From Neodiprion pinetum (Eukaryota; Arthropoda; Insecta; Hymenoptera; Diprionidae): a DNA stretch of 64,000 nucleotides. This document shows, one piece after another, positions 12,387 through 25,021 of this stretch. The translations under genes and the position numbers were made by a program. The DNA is taken from assembly GCF_021155775.2 (NCBI RefSeq), contig NC_060233.1:30535077-30599076 (forward strand), written 5' to 3'. A model generated the notes under the pieces. It searched no databases, was not told the origin of the DNA, and saw nothing but the letters and a program-made list of their open reading frames with translations. Position 1 is the first letter of the stretch. Each line of letters begins with the position of its first letter.

Positions 12387-13883
12387 GGTAAGGAACAAGT
12401 AACGAGCTACGTTTTCTAATCGATCTAAAACATGTTTACAACGATTGTATCAACCCATAAGTTGTTAGCATGCTATTTATGCTCATAAAAATGATTAACA
12501 CCAATGATACACCCGTTCTACGTGTATTTTTTTCTTCATCTATGAAATCCATAATATCGTAAAAATAATACGCAGATTTGTCGAAATTATGGCACTAATA
12601 CTTGATAAATTTACGGTAGTGTTACAGTAAATTCAAAAAATTAGTTTTCGAAGAATACTTGAAGAAAGTAAAGTAAATTTACTCTTCCGTAAGAGGACAA
12701 AACTTCCAATACAATTTCAGTGAATTTGTAATAAACGTTTTTCTCAGTGTCGGATTGATGAAAATTATTGTAGAGCCATAAGAAAATATACTCTAAACTC
12801 CGAACAGCGTTGAATATACACTTAGACAGAGAAAAACGAACAGAAGTTCTTTGGAAACTCGAAGATAAACCATTCGATAAATTAACATCGAAATTTATAT
12901 GAGCTGGAAGAGAATTAATGACAACAATATTATGCTGGAGTCTAATTTGTTTCAACAAAACTTGTATCGAATCGAGTTATATTTCTTTTGATGACAAGTT
13001 GCGGATATAAATGAACGAAAAATTTTAAGTCAATATATCAGCTGGCTTTGGTGTATAATTAACTCGGAGTGCTCGAAATTCTTATTCTTGTATTGTATGT
13101 ATAATGTATAATATTTTAACAGATAATTTAAAGTCTAAAGAAATGCTGACTCCTTAATTTATAATCCATGCGAATGAAAATTCATCCGAACTAATCGATG
13201 TTTAACAATTTATATTTGTCGCGTACCGGTGATCGCCTCACGATTTAATTGCGAGCCATTAAATTGTAACGTGAGAATAATTATGAACCTTGTTGAAACA
13301 AATGACCCTGAAATTCCCGAAAATTTTTTATTTCTTAGAGAAATCACCTGACATTTTTATCACCGAAATAGTCGAATGAGAAATAAATTGAATTTTCCTT
13401 CGCTTTGACAAACGTATATGTATAGAAATTGAGTCAGGATATTTGAAATCTCATCATTTCTTTTCAAACCATCCCCGTGAAATGGTTCTTCGAGTATTTT
13501 TTAACATCGACGAAGCACGAGGTTGATTCACAAGCCATAATATAATACATAATGCAACCGTAGCCATCGGTTCACCGATTCGTATAATGTGTTTCATTTT
13601 CCTTATTTCCTTGCCTTTAGCCAGATAATTAGAGTGGAAAAAAGGAAAAAAGTATGATCGAAAAAAATTGTTTGCACTTCCCTGCCGACGACGCGACTGC
13701 TGCAGTACATGAAACTGTAGATTTGTCAAAGGGATGAAAAATCTTCGTTCCGCGAAACCGTCGACGGTGGCTTCCGAGCGTTTACATACTATAATATTAT
13801 ACACACATATACATATGTATTATATATATGCACACACATGTATATCGGTTTTCAGGTCGTAGTTGTGCAAATGTACCTACATT

Positions 13884-13914
13884 TCACACACACACACATA
13901 TATATATATATATA
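13884..13914 (+). repeat. (CA)n(TA)n microsatellite
   Basis: CACACACACACACA followed by TATATATATATATATA; compound dinucleotide repeat. Confidence 0.9.
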
Positions 13915-14859
13915 GGCCGCCTCGCTGTTAGATATGAAAGGCTTTTATTTCTTTGTGAAAAACTTTTGGTTCGCATAATGAAACGAGTCGCCCTCATCGT
14001 CGCAGTCAACGTATTTCCTGAACGTGGCCGCATGAAAACTTGCCAGGTATGGCTAAACGCGAAAAGTAAATCCGTGGAAAATGTGTCCCGCCGGAAACAT
14101 GAATCAGACCTGTTTTCATTTTAATTTTCCTTTGCCTTTTTCTTCTTTTTAGTTGTTTTTTTTTTTTTTCTTCGTCTATTTTTATTATCGCTTCTTTTTC
14201 AAGTTTTATGTATATTTCTTTCTTTCCTTTTCCTGTTTAATTGAAAAACTGAGAGTTGGTGGTGGAAAGCGGTGATCGGAGATAAAAGGTGAATATAGTG
14301 AAAAAGCTTGCTTGATCCATATATTCGCTAATTAAAAAGAGACTCTGTTTGTAAATTTAGGTGTTTGTTTTCGGACCGTGCAGCGGCGATTTTGATCTCA
14401 TTGCGTCACCATCACGCCGCTCGTATCGCTAATAATAATTGCACGGATAGGTGAGCGCAACAACTTTCCCCTCCTTTTTTTTTTGCTATGCACAGCGTTG
14501 TTTTTTCCCCTATTTTTGCTTTCTCTTTTTGTTTTTCAACAGTAAACAACTCCCGTTCATTCGTGTGTGCTATAGGTACCCACCGCTAATGCGGGAAGAT
14601 AACTTCGCTCCATTTACGCTCGGTATATTTAAATTTCAATTTATTCACGTACCGCACGTAAATTATATAGATTGATGTGTAAACATAGTCTCATTCGAAC
14701 TGGGAGTTGTGAGTTGTTGTTTTTTTTTTTTTTTTTGGTTTGCATTTTGTGCAAATTTCAAATTGTTTGAAACGACGAGTATCCGAAATGTCTAGAACCA
14801 TTTCTTTCGTGCTTATGGAACCGGAATTTAGTATTTTAAAAAGATACCTATAAAATTTC

Positions 14860-15459
14860 GAACTTGAAAAGTTCGGAAAGCGCCAAATTCCGAATTTTTT
14901 GGTGGTTAAACTTGAAGTAAAGAAATCAAAATTCGACGAAACATTATATTTTCGAATGGTCCGTAACCCAACGCTCAAATAGTTCCGAAAAGATAATATG
15001 CCGACAAGTCGAAGTTCCGCAATTGCGAAAATGAAAAAATCTGAAACATCGAAATTTCGAGAGATCGAAGATTTTCAGTTCTGTGAATGTCTGGCTTCAA
15101 GAAATTTCACCAATTGATCTTTTTCTGTTTTGCATTTTCGATATTTTTACGTTGGGAACCCTGGTAATTGCGATTTTGTTTTTTTCTGAATTTTTCCACC
15201 CACTCTTTGAGTAAACTACACTGTGTGAGTATATTTTAATTTCCGGAATTTTACTCCATCGAAACTTTATAATTCGGAACTGTGCTCCGTCGTAACTTAA
15301 ATTTTCGGAATATGGCATTCCGAAACTTTAAGCCATAGAATTTCCGACCATTCGAAACTTCGTTGTTTTGTAAATTAATGTTTCATTTCTTTACCTCAAG
15401 TTTCGCCACCAAATAATTCAGAATTAGGCGTTTTCGAAACTTTTCAAATTCGGAACTTC
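14860..15459. repeat. Fold-back element, CGAAACTT-rich
   Basis: Arms 14860-14963 and 15344-15459 are inverted copies: GAACTTGAAAAGTTCGGAAA versus TTTTCAAATTCGGAACTTC, TTTTGGTGGTTAAACTTGA versus TCAAGTTTCGCCACCAAA, and TTCGAATGGTCCG versus CCGACCATTCGAA. The middle is rich in degenerate GAAACTT/CGGAA words. Confidence 0.65.
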
Positions 15460-17409
15460 AACCCCACCTCGCGAAACATCGTCATTTTGTTGCGATAACG
15501 GTACATATTCAAATCTGCACATATTTGACCAAATAATAAAGTGACAATAAGATCCGGATTTAATTTTTCTAAAAAGTTATCAAGTTTTGCTGTATATAAA
15601 TATAATCTAGAGTTATCTGTTATGTGATTACGTAAAATATTATCGCACCAATAATACGACACTCCGTGATTTCGAAATTTCGGATCTCAACCACCGAAAT
15701 GAAAAACATTTGTCCATCTGAAGAATGATCGGTCGTTAAAAATGTTTTGTAAAATAAATTATTTTAGAATCAAAAAGCGCCTATAATCGGGATGAACGAT
15801 CAGTATTCCTTCCACGTGTCAAATTCAACCACCGTACCAGCCCTGCAGCTACCTTGACTCTCGAATTCGATATTACTTTCGGATTCTCGGCACATGAAAA
15901 TCCCTCCGATGCGTACCTGCGGGATGATTGGGGCGGTTATAAGACAGGAAGTGCGTCTGCAGCCGGCTGCCGGGAATACGCGAGGGTCCTCTATACGAAT
16001 AAAGCACAACTTGCGCGGGAATACAAACAAGGTGAACCGACCCCGGCCGAAACCGCCGTCTCACACCGGCCGTAATTTCGCCCCTCGAACCCCGAAAGCC
16101 CGTTTTCTTAGAGGGCGTGAATACGGCCGTGGGGTAAATATCGCGGCAAAGGTATCTTCCTTTTCACCCTTACCAAGTCCCAGTTGCACTCTGAATAACG
16201 GGCGTAAACAGCACCTGTGCAGCGACGGGAGCAGAAAGACTTTAGAAACCCCTTTAGTCGAAGATCGGAATTCATCTTTTATCGTTGTAACTAATTCTTG
16301 CGTCTACGACTTGCGAGATTGATATTTTCAAATGTTCAATCTCTTTTCTCTCTGAATTTATTCGAATATTTTAAACATCACTTTACCGTTTCAAATCAAA
16401 TTTTTTCCACCGTTTCAAGAAAAAAAAAAACAGTAGCAGAATCGATTACAATCGACTCGGCGTTTTTTCAAAGCATTGGATCAGTTTTTTTTTTATAAAC
16501 TTTCCAAGTCTTGTGTGTACATTTTGTATAAAATAACAGCAACCGCGATTATGTAGAGTTTTGAAGTTTAGAATTGTTAGTGAGAAATTGTGAGAGTATA
16601 AAGTTGTACCTGTTGCAGAATATCGATTGAGTTTTGCGATGGGCATTTATTGTACCGAATTATTGAATAATCGAATGAGTAAAATAGTCCCAACAATCGT
16701 CAAAGAAGTTTTTTCCATTTGTAATCGTGAAAGTATATTTGGCGAAAATTTACTTTATTGTACGTGTAATGTACAAATTAATATATTTTAATCGTGGATT
16801 AGTTCAATATCATATTTAATAATATAAACGATGTACACGTATAATTGGATAATTTTCTTTATCAATCCAATTTACCAAGAAAATCGTGTCCGTGAAATTA
16901 AATTGAAGACAATCTGCTTCTTATAGCAATTTTTCCCTCGGAATTCTCAATTGTGGAAATATTCTCGAAACGAAGGTATAATTAAGCTATATGGTACAAA
17001 GTGTAACAACACTGTAATACAATCGAATGAAATCACAATTGATTCTTAACGTTGAATTTGATTTCCTAACACACTTGAATAAATTCACCAATCACTTTGT
17101 CAAATTACATAAACGTTACACAAGTAATGAAACTGATGAAAAACACATTCGCATTATATAAACTAATTTACCACTTGATTTGAAAATTATCGGTTAATTC
17201 GATGAGCGACGAGAATAAGAAAAAAGAATAAAAATAAAAATTCAGACCGAGGTAATTGTACCGGTGAAATTCTTTCCCGATCAAGGCTTCTCATTTACAT
17301 TATTTTCGATTCGTGATAACGCGGTCAATCACGAGACGGATAGTGAAAAAAAATTACCGAAAAATCGATCTATTCCATTGCAGCGTGCAAATAATGTGGA
17401 GAAACTCAC
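15460..17409. other. Non-coding, GC-richer island at 15780-16250
   Basis: The island is open in several frames on both strands, which argues for composition rather than coding. A splice-bounded 64-nt segment on the minus strand (15916-15853) is discussed among the rejected items. Confidence 0.4.
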
Positions 17410-17496
17410 GTAGTCGTCACTAATTGCGTGTAATTGCAAGAAAACCGATCCTAGAGTCGTCTTGTTTAGATTTGAATGATGTATAAGCCGTTCCAT
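17410..17496 (-). CDS. Candidate first coding exon behind the 17592 promoter; product unknown
   Basis: The first ATG downstream of the putative start site opens a 29-codon frame (MERLIHHSNLNK...LHAISDDY) that ends exactly in phase 0 at TAC|GTGAGT, a consensus donor (GT at 17409). Unspliced, the frame continues to a stop after 57 codons. I recognise no family. No signal peptide is obvious, and Leu/Ile/Val residues are scattered. The support is the combination of TATA, Inr, first-ATG position, Kozak context and a strong donor. A non-coding RNA first exon is an equally good reading. Confidence 0.25.
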
Positions 17497-17591
17497 CACA
17501 ACTCCGGCTTCTTCGTCCCGCGGGTTTTACTGTCTGTCAGATAGACGAGACGAGCTAGAGCCGAGAGAGAAGGTCCAGCCGGTTAACTAAC

Positions 17592-17620
17592 TGAGATTAA
17601 ACGCGCGTAGCTATATATAC
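17592..17620 (-). promoter_or_regulatory. Candidate TATA + Inr core promoter, minus strand
   Basis: In minus orientation TATATATA (17619-17612) is followed 27 nt later by TCAGTT (A at 17592), the arthropod initiator consensus. The spacing is slightly short of the canonical 30-31. About 95 nt downstream comes the first ATG, in good context (GTGATGG). About 165-210 bp upstream lies a GC-richer stretch with the perfect palindrome at 17785-17800. If functional it would be an internal promoter within the Dpr-like intron or the start of an unrelated transcript. Confidence 0.33.
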
Positions 17621-17784
17621 GTTGAAAAAGGTATGTGTAGATGTATATATATATATATATATAAAAAGGACAAGCGAGGAAACGCGACGCGGGGCGAGAT
17701 TTGAGGAGAAATAACGCGAAAACTGGAAGAGGAGGAGAAACTCCGAGAGCTCGGCGGCATTAATGAGGAGGAATAATTACGGCT

Positions 17785-17800
17785 CGTAAAGATCTTTACG
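17785..17800. promoter_or_regulatory. Perfect 16-bp palindrome CGTAAAGATCTTTACG
   Basis: A perfect inverted repeat, extended by GCT/AGC on each side with one extra base. It sits about 190 bp upstream of the candidate minus-strand start at 17592, in a locally CpG-richer segment. It could be a dimeric factor site; no specific factor can be named. Confidence 0.3.
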
Positions 17801-20800
17801 CGAGCTGTCGTAAACCTCTCTCCAGGATGAAAAAGACTTCTCTCGTTATTGAGATTGTTAAATTTGATTCATCCAACAGTCCCGATGCTTAAGGACCGTA
17901 CGTGCATCTACAGGATGAATTCTTACGTACATTTTATACGTAACGCGCTGCGGTTTAACTTCCCCAAGGAACATCTCAGCCCGCCATTCTATCCTATTCC
18001 GCACCGCAGCGGGAGTTTGCAGGACTCCGTGAAATCCCTTCGAAATTTCAAGCGCAGGATAACAGAGGCAAATTCCAACATATTGATCGCGATTTTTTAT
18101 GATTTTTACCTCAGTTTTTTCACTTCGTTGAACAAGAAATTACTTAATCGTTGTAATTGATTATCAAAAATTTTTACAGACTTTTTAAACTAAGTACATA
18201 AGTGAATAAGAATCCGAACTGAACTAGGGAAAATTTCGAGAAAAAAACAAAGGATGAAACGAGACCTTCAAGTTTTTTGAATTATTCAAGTGAAAATACG
18301 AAGCGATCAATCATATATAGGAACTTCACGAGGATCGCTGAATCTGCTCTAAGAAAAATGGTGGCTCCTTAATCGGTGAAAAAGGAACCTTTCGCAAAGA
18401 AGTAAACAGAAAAGATGAAAGTATTATAAATTGTATCAAATGGATCTACGGTTCTACGGATAATCGAAAATAAAACGATCCATTTTTCGACCACACATAG
18501 CAAGATGTGTAAAAAATTAGTGAGTGTCAATATTTTCGAGGGTGTTGTTAACGCTATAGAAGAACTTAGCATACGTTAAATATCGACGAAATAGTTATTA
18601 TACCTCGCTCAAAGCATGCGGTGAATCGCATTAGCCGAGGAAACGGATTGATTATAAATTTAACCGAGGGACGGTACACGGTGATGGGTGAATAATTCAT
18701 TACACATTTAACTGAATTAAGGGTAGGTAAACGACGGGTAGTTAGGGAGAAACACAGGCTCGAATTCGTGCGGCAACCGTACTTATACATTCATTCGCGT
18801 ACGGCATACGTATGTGGAAAGATAAATAAATACATAGAGAAGTGTAGGGTTGTGTGATAATTTGGCACTCGGAATGGGAAATTTTCACAGCCCTTAGACT
18901 ACTGCCAGGACGGTTTGGTATAAGAGCGATTGCACCGCGTGGCGGGCTGCAAAGTCAAATATTAGTTTCACGCCATTGTTTATGTATTCAATTAATCTAC
19001 TTAGTCACTCACGGTCCGACCCATCAGCGTTGCCCCAAAAGTGTTCAATTAGTTTGGCTATGCTCTAACAGCGCGGTTTCGCTCAAGTCGAGTTGAGTTA
19101 AGTCGCTACGTGACGTTGATTAAAAGCCGTCAGAAACTTACGTACGTTCTACGTGAAGATCGCATGGACGATGATCGTTTCTATGCCGCGTCGCGTCTAT
19201 GCGGACTTGGGTGTTTTTAGGGAAAAAATAATTTACGCTTTTCCACAGTGGCACTCCCTAAAAATTTTGCTTGAGTTGAAAGAAAGATTCAGTGAAAAGT
19301 AGAGCGTTCCACGTTGCGTGGAAGTTCGCGTGCATTTGATTTTTCACTTTTAAAAAAATTTTTTTTTTGAATTCGTTAAGAAACGCGTTGTGGCAGTTTA
19401 ATCATTATTTCTTTCCTTACATTTATAGCCAACCCAAAGATCACCGTTCAAAATACAACGATATATCAACCGGGAATCTTATTCTCCTAAATTCAAACTT
19501 CATATTGAATTATAACTATTTTACGTGATTGAATTAATAATGAAAAAGTCGTCGGATACGCTTCTCAAGCATCGACTGGAGATTTAATATCACAAGTCTG
19601 CGTCTTTGTGAAGTAAATTTATATTATAATTGATTTAAGCAGTAAAGCCAAACTTTTTTTATTCGCGATACTTCATAAATTTAAAAAAATGTATAAAACT
19701 CGAAAAATCAACTGATTGTAAGCTCTTTTTATAGTTACACTATTTTCTATTTGTTCGTTGTCTCCAAATAAATCGTCGAATATCTGACGGATGTAATATT
19801 TTCATCAATACTCAATACACGTCAATCGTGTGGTAAAATTAATGAAACGTACCGACTTTCGGGCTTCAAGAGGAAGGGATGAAAGACGAAAAACAACAAC
19901 CGATTTGAATCGGAGCTTTAAGAGTTGCCGATAAAGATATAAATGGTGCTGATCGTGAGATATAATAAATTAAATCAGTACCTGCAGAAAAAAGTTTCAT
20001 AAAGAAAAAGCAGAAACAAAAAATCCAATTTCAGGATATAAAGAAAAGCTCAGAAGCTTTACAGACCACTTTAGAGACATCGCGTTACCATAAAATTTTT
20101 TCAACCCCATAATAATATCCTTCGTGAAATTTCGATTCTATAGTTCACTCGTACCCGTGAATAAATAGTACTTGAGTCTTTCACTTTGAATGTTTTCTTC
20201 CACTGTTTCTTTTTTCATTTTTCATTTTATACCCAGCAAATTGCAGGTATCAACTTGAATTTAATAACGCTTGTGAAAACCTTTTAGGCTTCTATGTCTC
20301 TTCTGCCTTGCTTTTAAAATGACGTAAATTGTTGTCATACATGTGTAATTGTATACATGTATGTGTTTACTTGCGAAGCATCATTTGGGAATATCGTCGT
20401 GCGATTTTATTCCTCTATGTTAAATGTGTATTATACGTTGTATTATACGAGTTTCGCACCGGATTGTACCTTCTTTTTATTCCTTCTACCGGGACACGTA
20501 ATTGTCACATGCTGCCTTTTCGCGCAAGGCACGTCGATTTTCAAGTTAGTTTCCTTTCTTTTTTCCCCATACATTTCAGTCTTCGTATTATTCTTTCTCG
20601 ATTTCTCTTTTACACTCGTTTTTTTTTTTCTTCTCTCGTTTCATTTGAGCTGATTTTTTTTTCTTTTTCTCACTTCTTCTTTCCCTTTCTTTGGGTTTTC
20701 TACCTGACATTTTTTTCAGGGAGAGAACTTTTCTCCAACCCTCGTTTGCCGCTACGTGCGAAACCATTTAATGTCCCCGTCGATACTACGGTAATACTTT

Positions 20801-21798
20801 GGGATTAGACTGATTCAGGGGAGAATAAATGGAAGAAAAATAATAAATTTATCCCTTGCGTTGGAAGTATACCAGTAAACCAAAACGAATTGAATAGAAT
20901 TTAGTACGTCCAAAAACGAAATTACCTTGAATTAAAGCGAATTGAAAAGACTTGTGTTCTGCCAATTCTTTTGCATTTTTAAAAAAATTTCTTCTAATTC
21001 GTGTCAATTCCATTTTTGCCGTACTCAATTCGATTTCGTTTACTGGAATAAACTGAATGAATAGACGCGTTACGTTTCCTGGAGAAACATTCTCTTTGCA
21101 TGTGACCAATTGTTCAATTTGTTACTTATTTGAATTTTATTTTATTTTTCTCTCATAACAATTATTTATCTTCGATAAGAAAAAAGAGTCCCAATCCATG
21201 TGCGTATATACGATACAGTTCCAAGAAACGACGGAGGAGGGAGATTGAGATTTTTCCTTCAAAACAGTTTGTGCGTTTTTGACCAGATCGACTTTGTTTC
21301 CATCTATCTTTTCTCTACGACTTCTTTTTTCACGACGAGAATTCTTCGGCAAGAAAGAACGAAAATGAGAGAAATTTATTGCGATATTTTTAAGGCTACC
21401 TCACAACCGGCAACTTTTCTGATAAATCATATACTTAGAGAGAAGGGTTGAATTCTTTGCAGTACGTGTTTCGTTTGCCAATATTTTTTTATTCGTTTCG
21501 TTCTTTGTTTTGTTTTGTTTTTATTTTATTTTTTTTTTTTTTTTATCATCTTCTATTCGATATCTTTTCTTAGCGCTTTTTCATCCCCCGCGCCGAATAA
21601 AAATTCGACAAGTTATTGAAATTCAAATATGTGTACATTGCGCCTTATCCAAAGTTTGCTTAGAATCCGAACCCCAGCTGTAGACAAAGGGTGGATGAGA
21701 TAAAGGATTGTTTTTACCGGAGGGAGGCGACGCGATGTGGAAAGTGCCGCACTACTGCTTCGCCGAGGGGTGGAACTAAGGAGGAAAAGAGGTTGAAC

Positions 21799-21852
21799 CG
21801 AGGGTAAAGGGAAAGGGAAAGGGAAAGGGAGAGGGAGATGGAGATGGAGGCT
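21799..21852 (+). repeat. GGGAAA/GGGAGA hexamer repeat
   Basis: Tandem GGGAAA units grading into GGGAGA and GGAGAT; purine-only on this strand. Confidence 0.85.
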
Positions 21853-23722
21853 TAGTTTACACAGAGTCATTTAGTGTAGGCTTACCAGAAAGCTCCTCTC
21901 GGGAGCCTGCATGAATTCTAACAAGCGCAAGCGGGCACACTTCCCGCCCTAAACTGGGCTCCTAGCACCCTTCGATGTATACGTATAACAACCTCCGGCA
22001 GGGGATTAAAAGTGTAAAATTTTCATCCCTGCTACCCGGCGATGACACGCCTGAATTTTCATAGCCGTGCGTCTTTTACGCCATCCAATTCAGCCGTTAA
22101 ACCATCACGTTGAAATTTAGAACGCCAAATGAATATGAGGTAGGTACAGGTGAAATCGCTCTTGCCTTCTTTTAGAGAATTTTATCCCGGGTCAATTTAT
22201 CTTCGTTCATTAATGATGATCCAGCTTTTTAAAACCACTGATTATATTTTAATTTAAGCATTTTTTCAATCAGCTGTGACGGAGAAATTCTAAAATAAAT
22301 ACAAACAAAGGGCAGATAATTTTGACAATGAAAAAATCTTTCCAACATTTTTTAATTAATGTGTGAATATTTCAATAAATAACGAAAGTCACGTCTATAC
22401 ATGTTTCTCTTGAAATGATTCACTCTGACTTAATTTTTTTTTTTATTTTTTCAGCACTTCAGGCTTTCGGAACCCAAAATTTGAAGCCGTTGGAAACACG
22501 TGGTAAGAAATAATTTGGTTGATTAATAATTAACTTCCTTTCATATATACGAAAGCTTATTTAAGACGAATGAAGGATTTCAAATTTTGTAAAATCGTCT
22601 CTTTGGAGAAAACAATTATTTCAATTGCCCCACGTGACGTAACAAATCTCTTGATTAATAAATATCCAGAATTACGATTATCCCCAAATATTTCGCCCGA
22701 TGAATTTCTACGCCCTATTTTCATCGTCATTTCTAATTGGTATTACATCTGCAAGTACATATAAACTCTGCATTGTTTCAATCAGTTTTCGAATACCTAA
22801 CCAAAGTGCGGCCGTAGAAAAGCGGATTACGCGATTAATTTGCGATTATGGTGTAATTGAAGCAATTATCCGAATACGCAGTTGCCCAGCTTTAATCAAT
22901 CAAGAGCATTTTTTTTTCCAACCCCGCCTTCTCTGTTTCCATGAACTCATCTCTCCACCCGATGGATCGAAAATTTCAGGTTTGATTAATGGGATTATAT
23001 CATTGTCGGATAATTATTTGGCGATCTGACTCCCTTATTTTCAATGTATTATGCGTTGATTAACCAATTAATCGTATCGTGGCTTAACGTTTCTTCGCTT
23101 GTCATTTCGGAAGTATTACTGGAGAGATTTGATCAATCTTGGTTGTGATCATTGCCGTCCATTAATTCTGTTTTCATTATTTTCTCCTTCGAAATGTCAG
23201 GATTAAAATTTTCTTTCTGAAAAACGTAAAGCTTTCAATTTTGATTTCGAAATCTGCCAAACTCGGTGTCGCAACAATTGAAGAACACATCAAATCTTTC
23301 GTATGTGACTCTCAAAAGAAAAAAAAAACAAAAAAGAAAACAAAACACGAGAATAATTATACGAAAATTCAGATAAGAAGTAAGTATATATTTCGTTTCG
23401 CACTCGGTATAAAATCTTGGTAATCCACGGAGTTTATAAAGCAGCAGGAAGAAGAATGGCAATTCATTTAGCTGAAAGTTGAAAGAATTGAAGAGAATCC
23501 CTGCATAAAAAATTAGGCGTCACTCAAAACTCACCGATGAAATAAAAATTCGTCAAAGTCAGTTTATATATTGTTACATATACTTCATCGGAATTGATTG
23601 TCGGTTCTATTTTTTCTTTTCGAATAATGTCGGTTGCGTGCAGAAACTCGAGAAATCCGTGCCTGTAAATTGATATTCTCGAGTACGTAACTCGTGTGCG
23701 TACCTACTTACCCTGTACGTCC

Positions 23723-23776
<54 letters not shown>
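23723..23776 (+). repeat. (AT)n microsatellite
   Basis: Perfect AT repeat for 40 bp (23731-23770) with imperfect TATA/CACA edges. Confidence 0.95.
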
Positions 23777-24540
23777 CTACATACTGCTTTTCAAGAAGGC
23801 GGAGACGAAAAGAAGACGGAAAATTAGCGGGAAAAGGGGGAGGAGCAGCTCATACATAAAAGGTACCTAATACATATAAAAGCGAGCGTGTATAGAAGGG
23901 CTCGGATATACATGGTATATACATAAGAGGCGTAAAATCGTTTGGGCGGGGCCGCAAAACCCCGCTGCGCTGCATAAACTATCGTTCATCCCTATTACCA
24001 CCCCATCTTATATACACGGTGATACGAATCGTTCGAATTTACCGAAGGGAGAACATCCGGCGACGATAAGTGATAATAAATATTGTTCGTTAGTTAAATC
24101 ACCGCTTTCTCTTCCTCTTTACAACTAGATGGAAAAGGAAAAAGAAAAACAGATCTCCCCCCGAGAAAACAAAAAAAAAACTAGAATAGAAATTAATTCG
24201 AGGGGCAGAAAATAAACACATCGCGCGTATTATATGATGAAAAAGAAATAATGTGTGGTTTTAAATTATGTCGGTGACACCTCTGGCGTTTATAATGCAT
24301 TATAGATGTAGATCAATATCATGCACATAGCGCCTGAAACGCTGAGTGGGCAAACATTAATATCGGGTTGTTATAATCAGTTGTTATCACTTTATTTGAA
24401 CATCGCGATATTTTCACACGGATAAAATATTGTATATAAGTGTGTAATGCAGAGTCTGTATATATATCGATCATTCGGAATTTCGATCTGTTTCACATTT
24501 TTAATTTTTTCATTCTTGCTCTTTCGCCCTTTGACTTGTC

Positions 24541-24578
24541 CTTTCGAAACTTCTCAAAATCGGAATTTCAACCCCGCC
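24541..24578 (+). repeat. Fragment of the 14860-15459 fold-back right arm
   Basis: CTTTCGAAACTTCTCAAAAT, then CGGAATTTCAACCCCGCC, matches 15430-15468 with few differences. Immediately left of family A copy 2. Confidence 0.5.
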
Positions 24579-24651
24579 CCTTAAATCACCTGATTCGAGC
24601 CGCTGTTCAGTTTATTCTATTATTTGTCTTTCTCTCCCTCATTGACAGAAA

Positions 24652-25021
24652 TTTTTAGTTCCGGTTACCGCTCAGTCCTTAACTATTTTCATTTTTTACC
24701 ACAATCGAAAAATATAGTTCTAGGTAGAAATTGAAAATTAGTTTTCTAGCTGTCACCGGAAAGTCTATTATCCGTTATACATTTTCTTGTAACTGTTGCG
24801 AAAATTGAATGCTTGTGCAATAATAAATCGATGTAAAAGCCTTATTTAACTGAAAAAGTAGAGTCAACCTCAGAAACTGATTCTGCGTTTCACGTACCAA
24901 AAAAAGGATCGACAATAGCGCAAAATGGTTACGCTTACCTCGTTTTTCGCAAATCCAAAAATATTCAAACAGTTTTTTTTTTTTTTTCTTAACAATACCT
25001 GATTTACTGAATTTTTCTAGC
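24652..25021 (+). repeat. Dispersed repeat family A, copy 2
   Basis: Second copy, in the same orientation as 1994-2381, with scattered substitutions, small indels and an expanded T run near 24973. The terminal hairpin spans 24659-24761. About 80 bp upstream is a fragment of another repeat (24541-24578), so repeats cluster here. Confidence 0.75.

Larger units (their letters stand above)
11081..14859. other. Non-coding AT-rich stretch
   Basis: Apart from the tRNA-like segment and the CA/TA repeat, I see only scattered words like GTAAATTTACTAAAC (11590-11760) that may be an old decayed repeat. Confidence 0.4.
17801..24540. other. Non-coding AT-rich stretch
   Basis: Contains a pyrimidine-rich tract (20540-20740), the GGGAAA repeat, the (AT)n and one possible micro-exon (22455-22502). 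Nothing else is supported. Confidence 0.4.

Noticed and set aside
15853..15916. Splice-bounded minus-strand segment reading VRIGGIFMCRESESNIEFES
   Set aside because: VRIGGIF recalls the start of ionotropic glutamate receptor ligand domains, but the residues that should follow do not fit, both splice sites are weak (CCCGCAG and AAG|GTAGCT), and the region is open in several frames.
18830..18900. Minus-strand SECQII motif resembling the YECQ of Dpr Ig domains
   Set aside because: No D-x-G-x-Y context, no Trp strand upstream, and no flanking splice sites.
20329..20808. 159-codon plus-strand frame
   Set aside because: Mostly Phe/Leu/Ser from a T/C-rich tract; low complexity with no domain.
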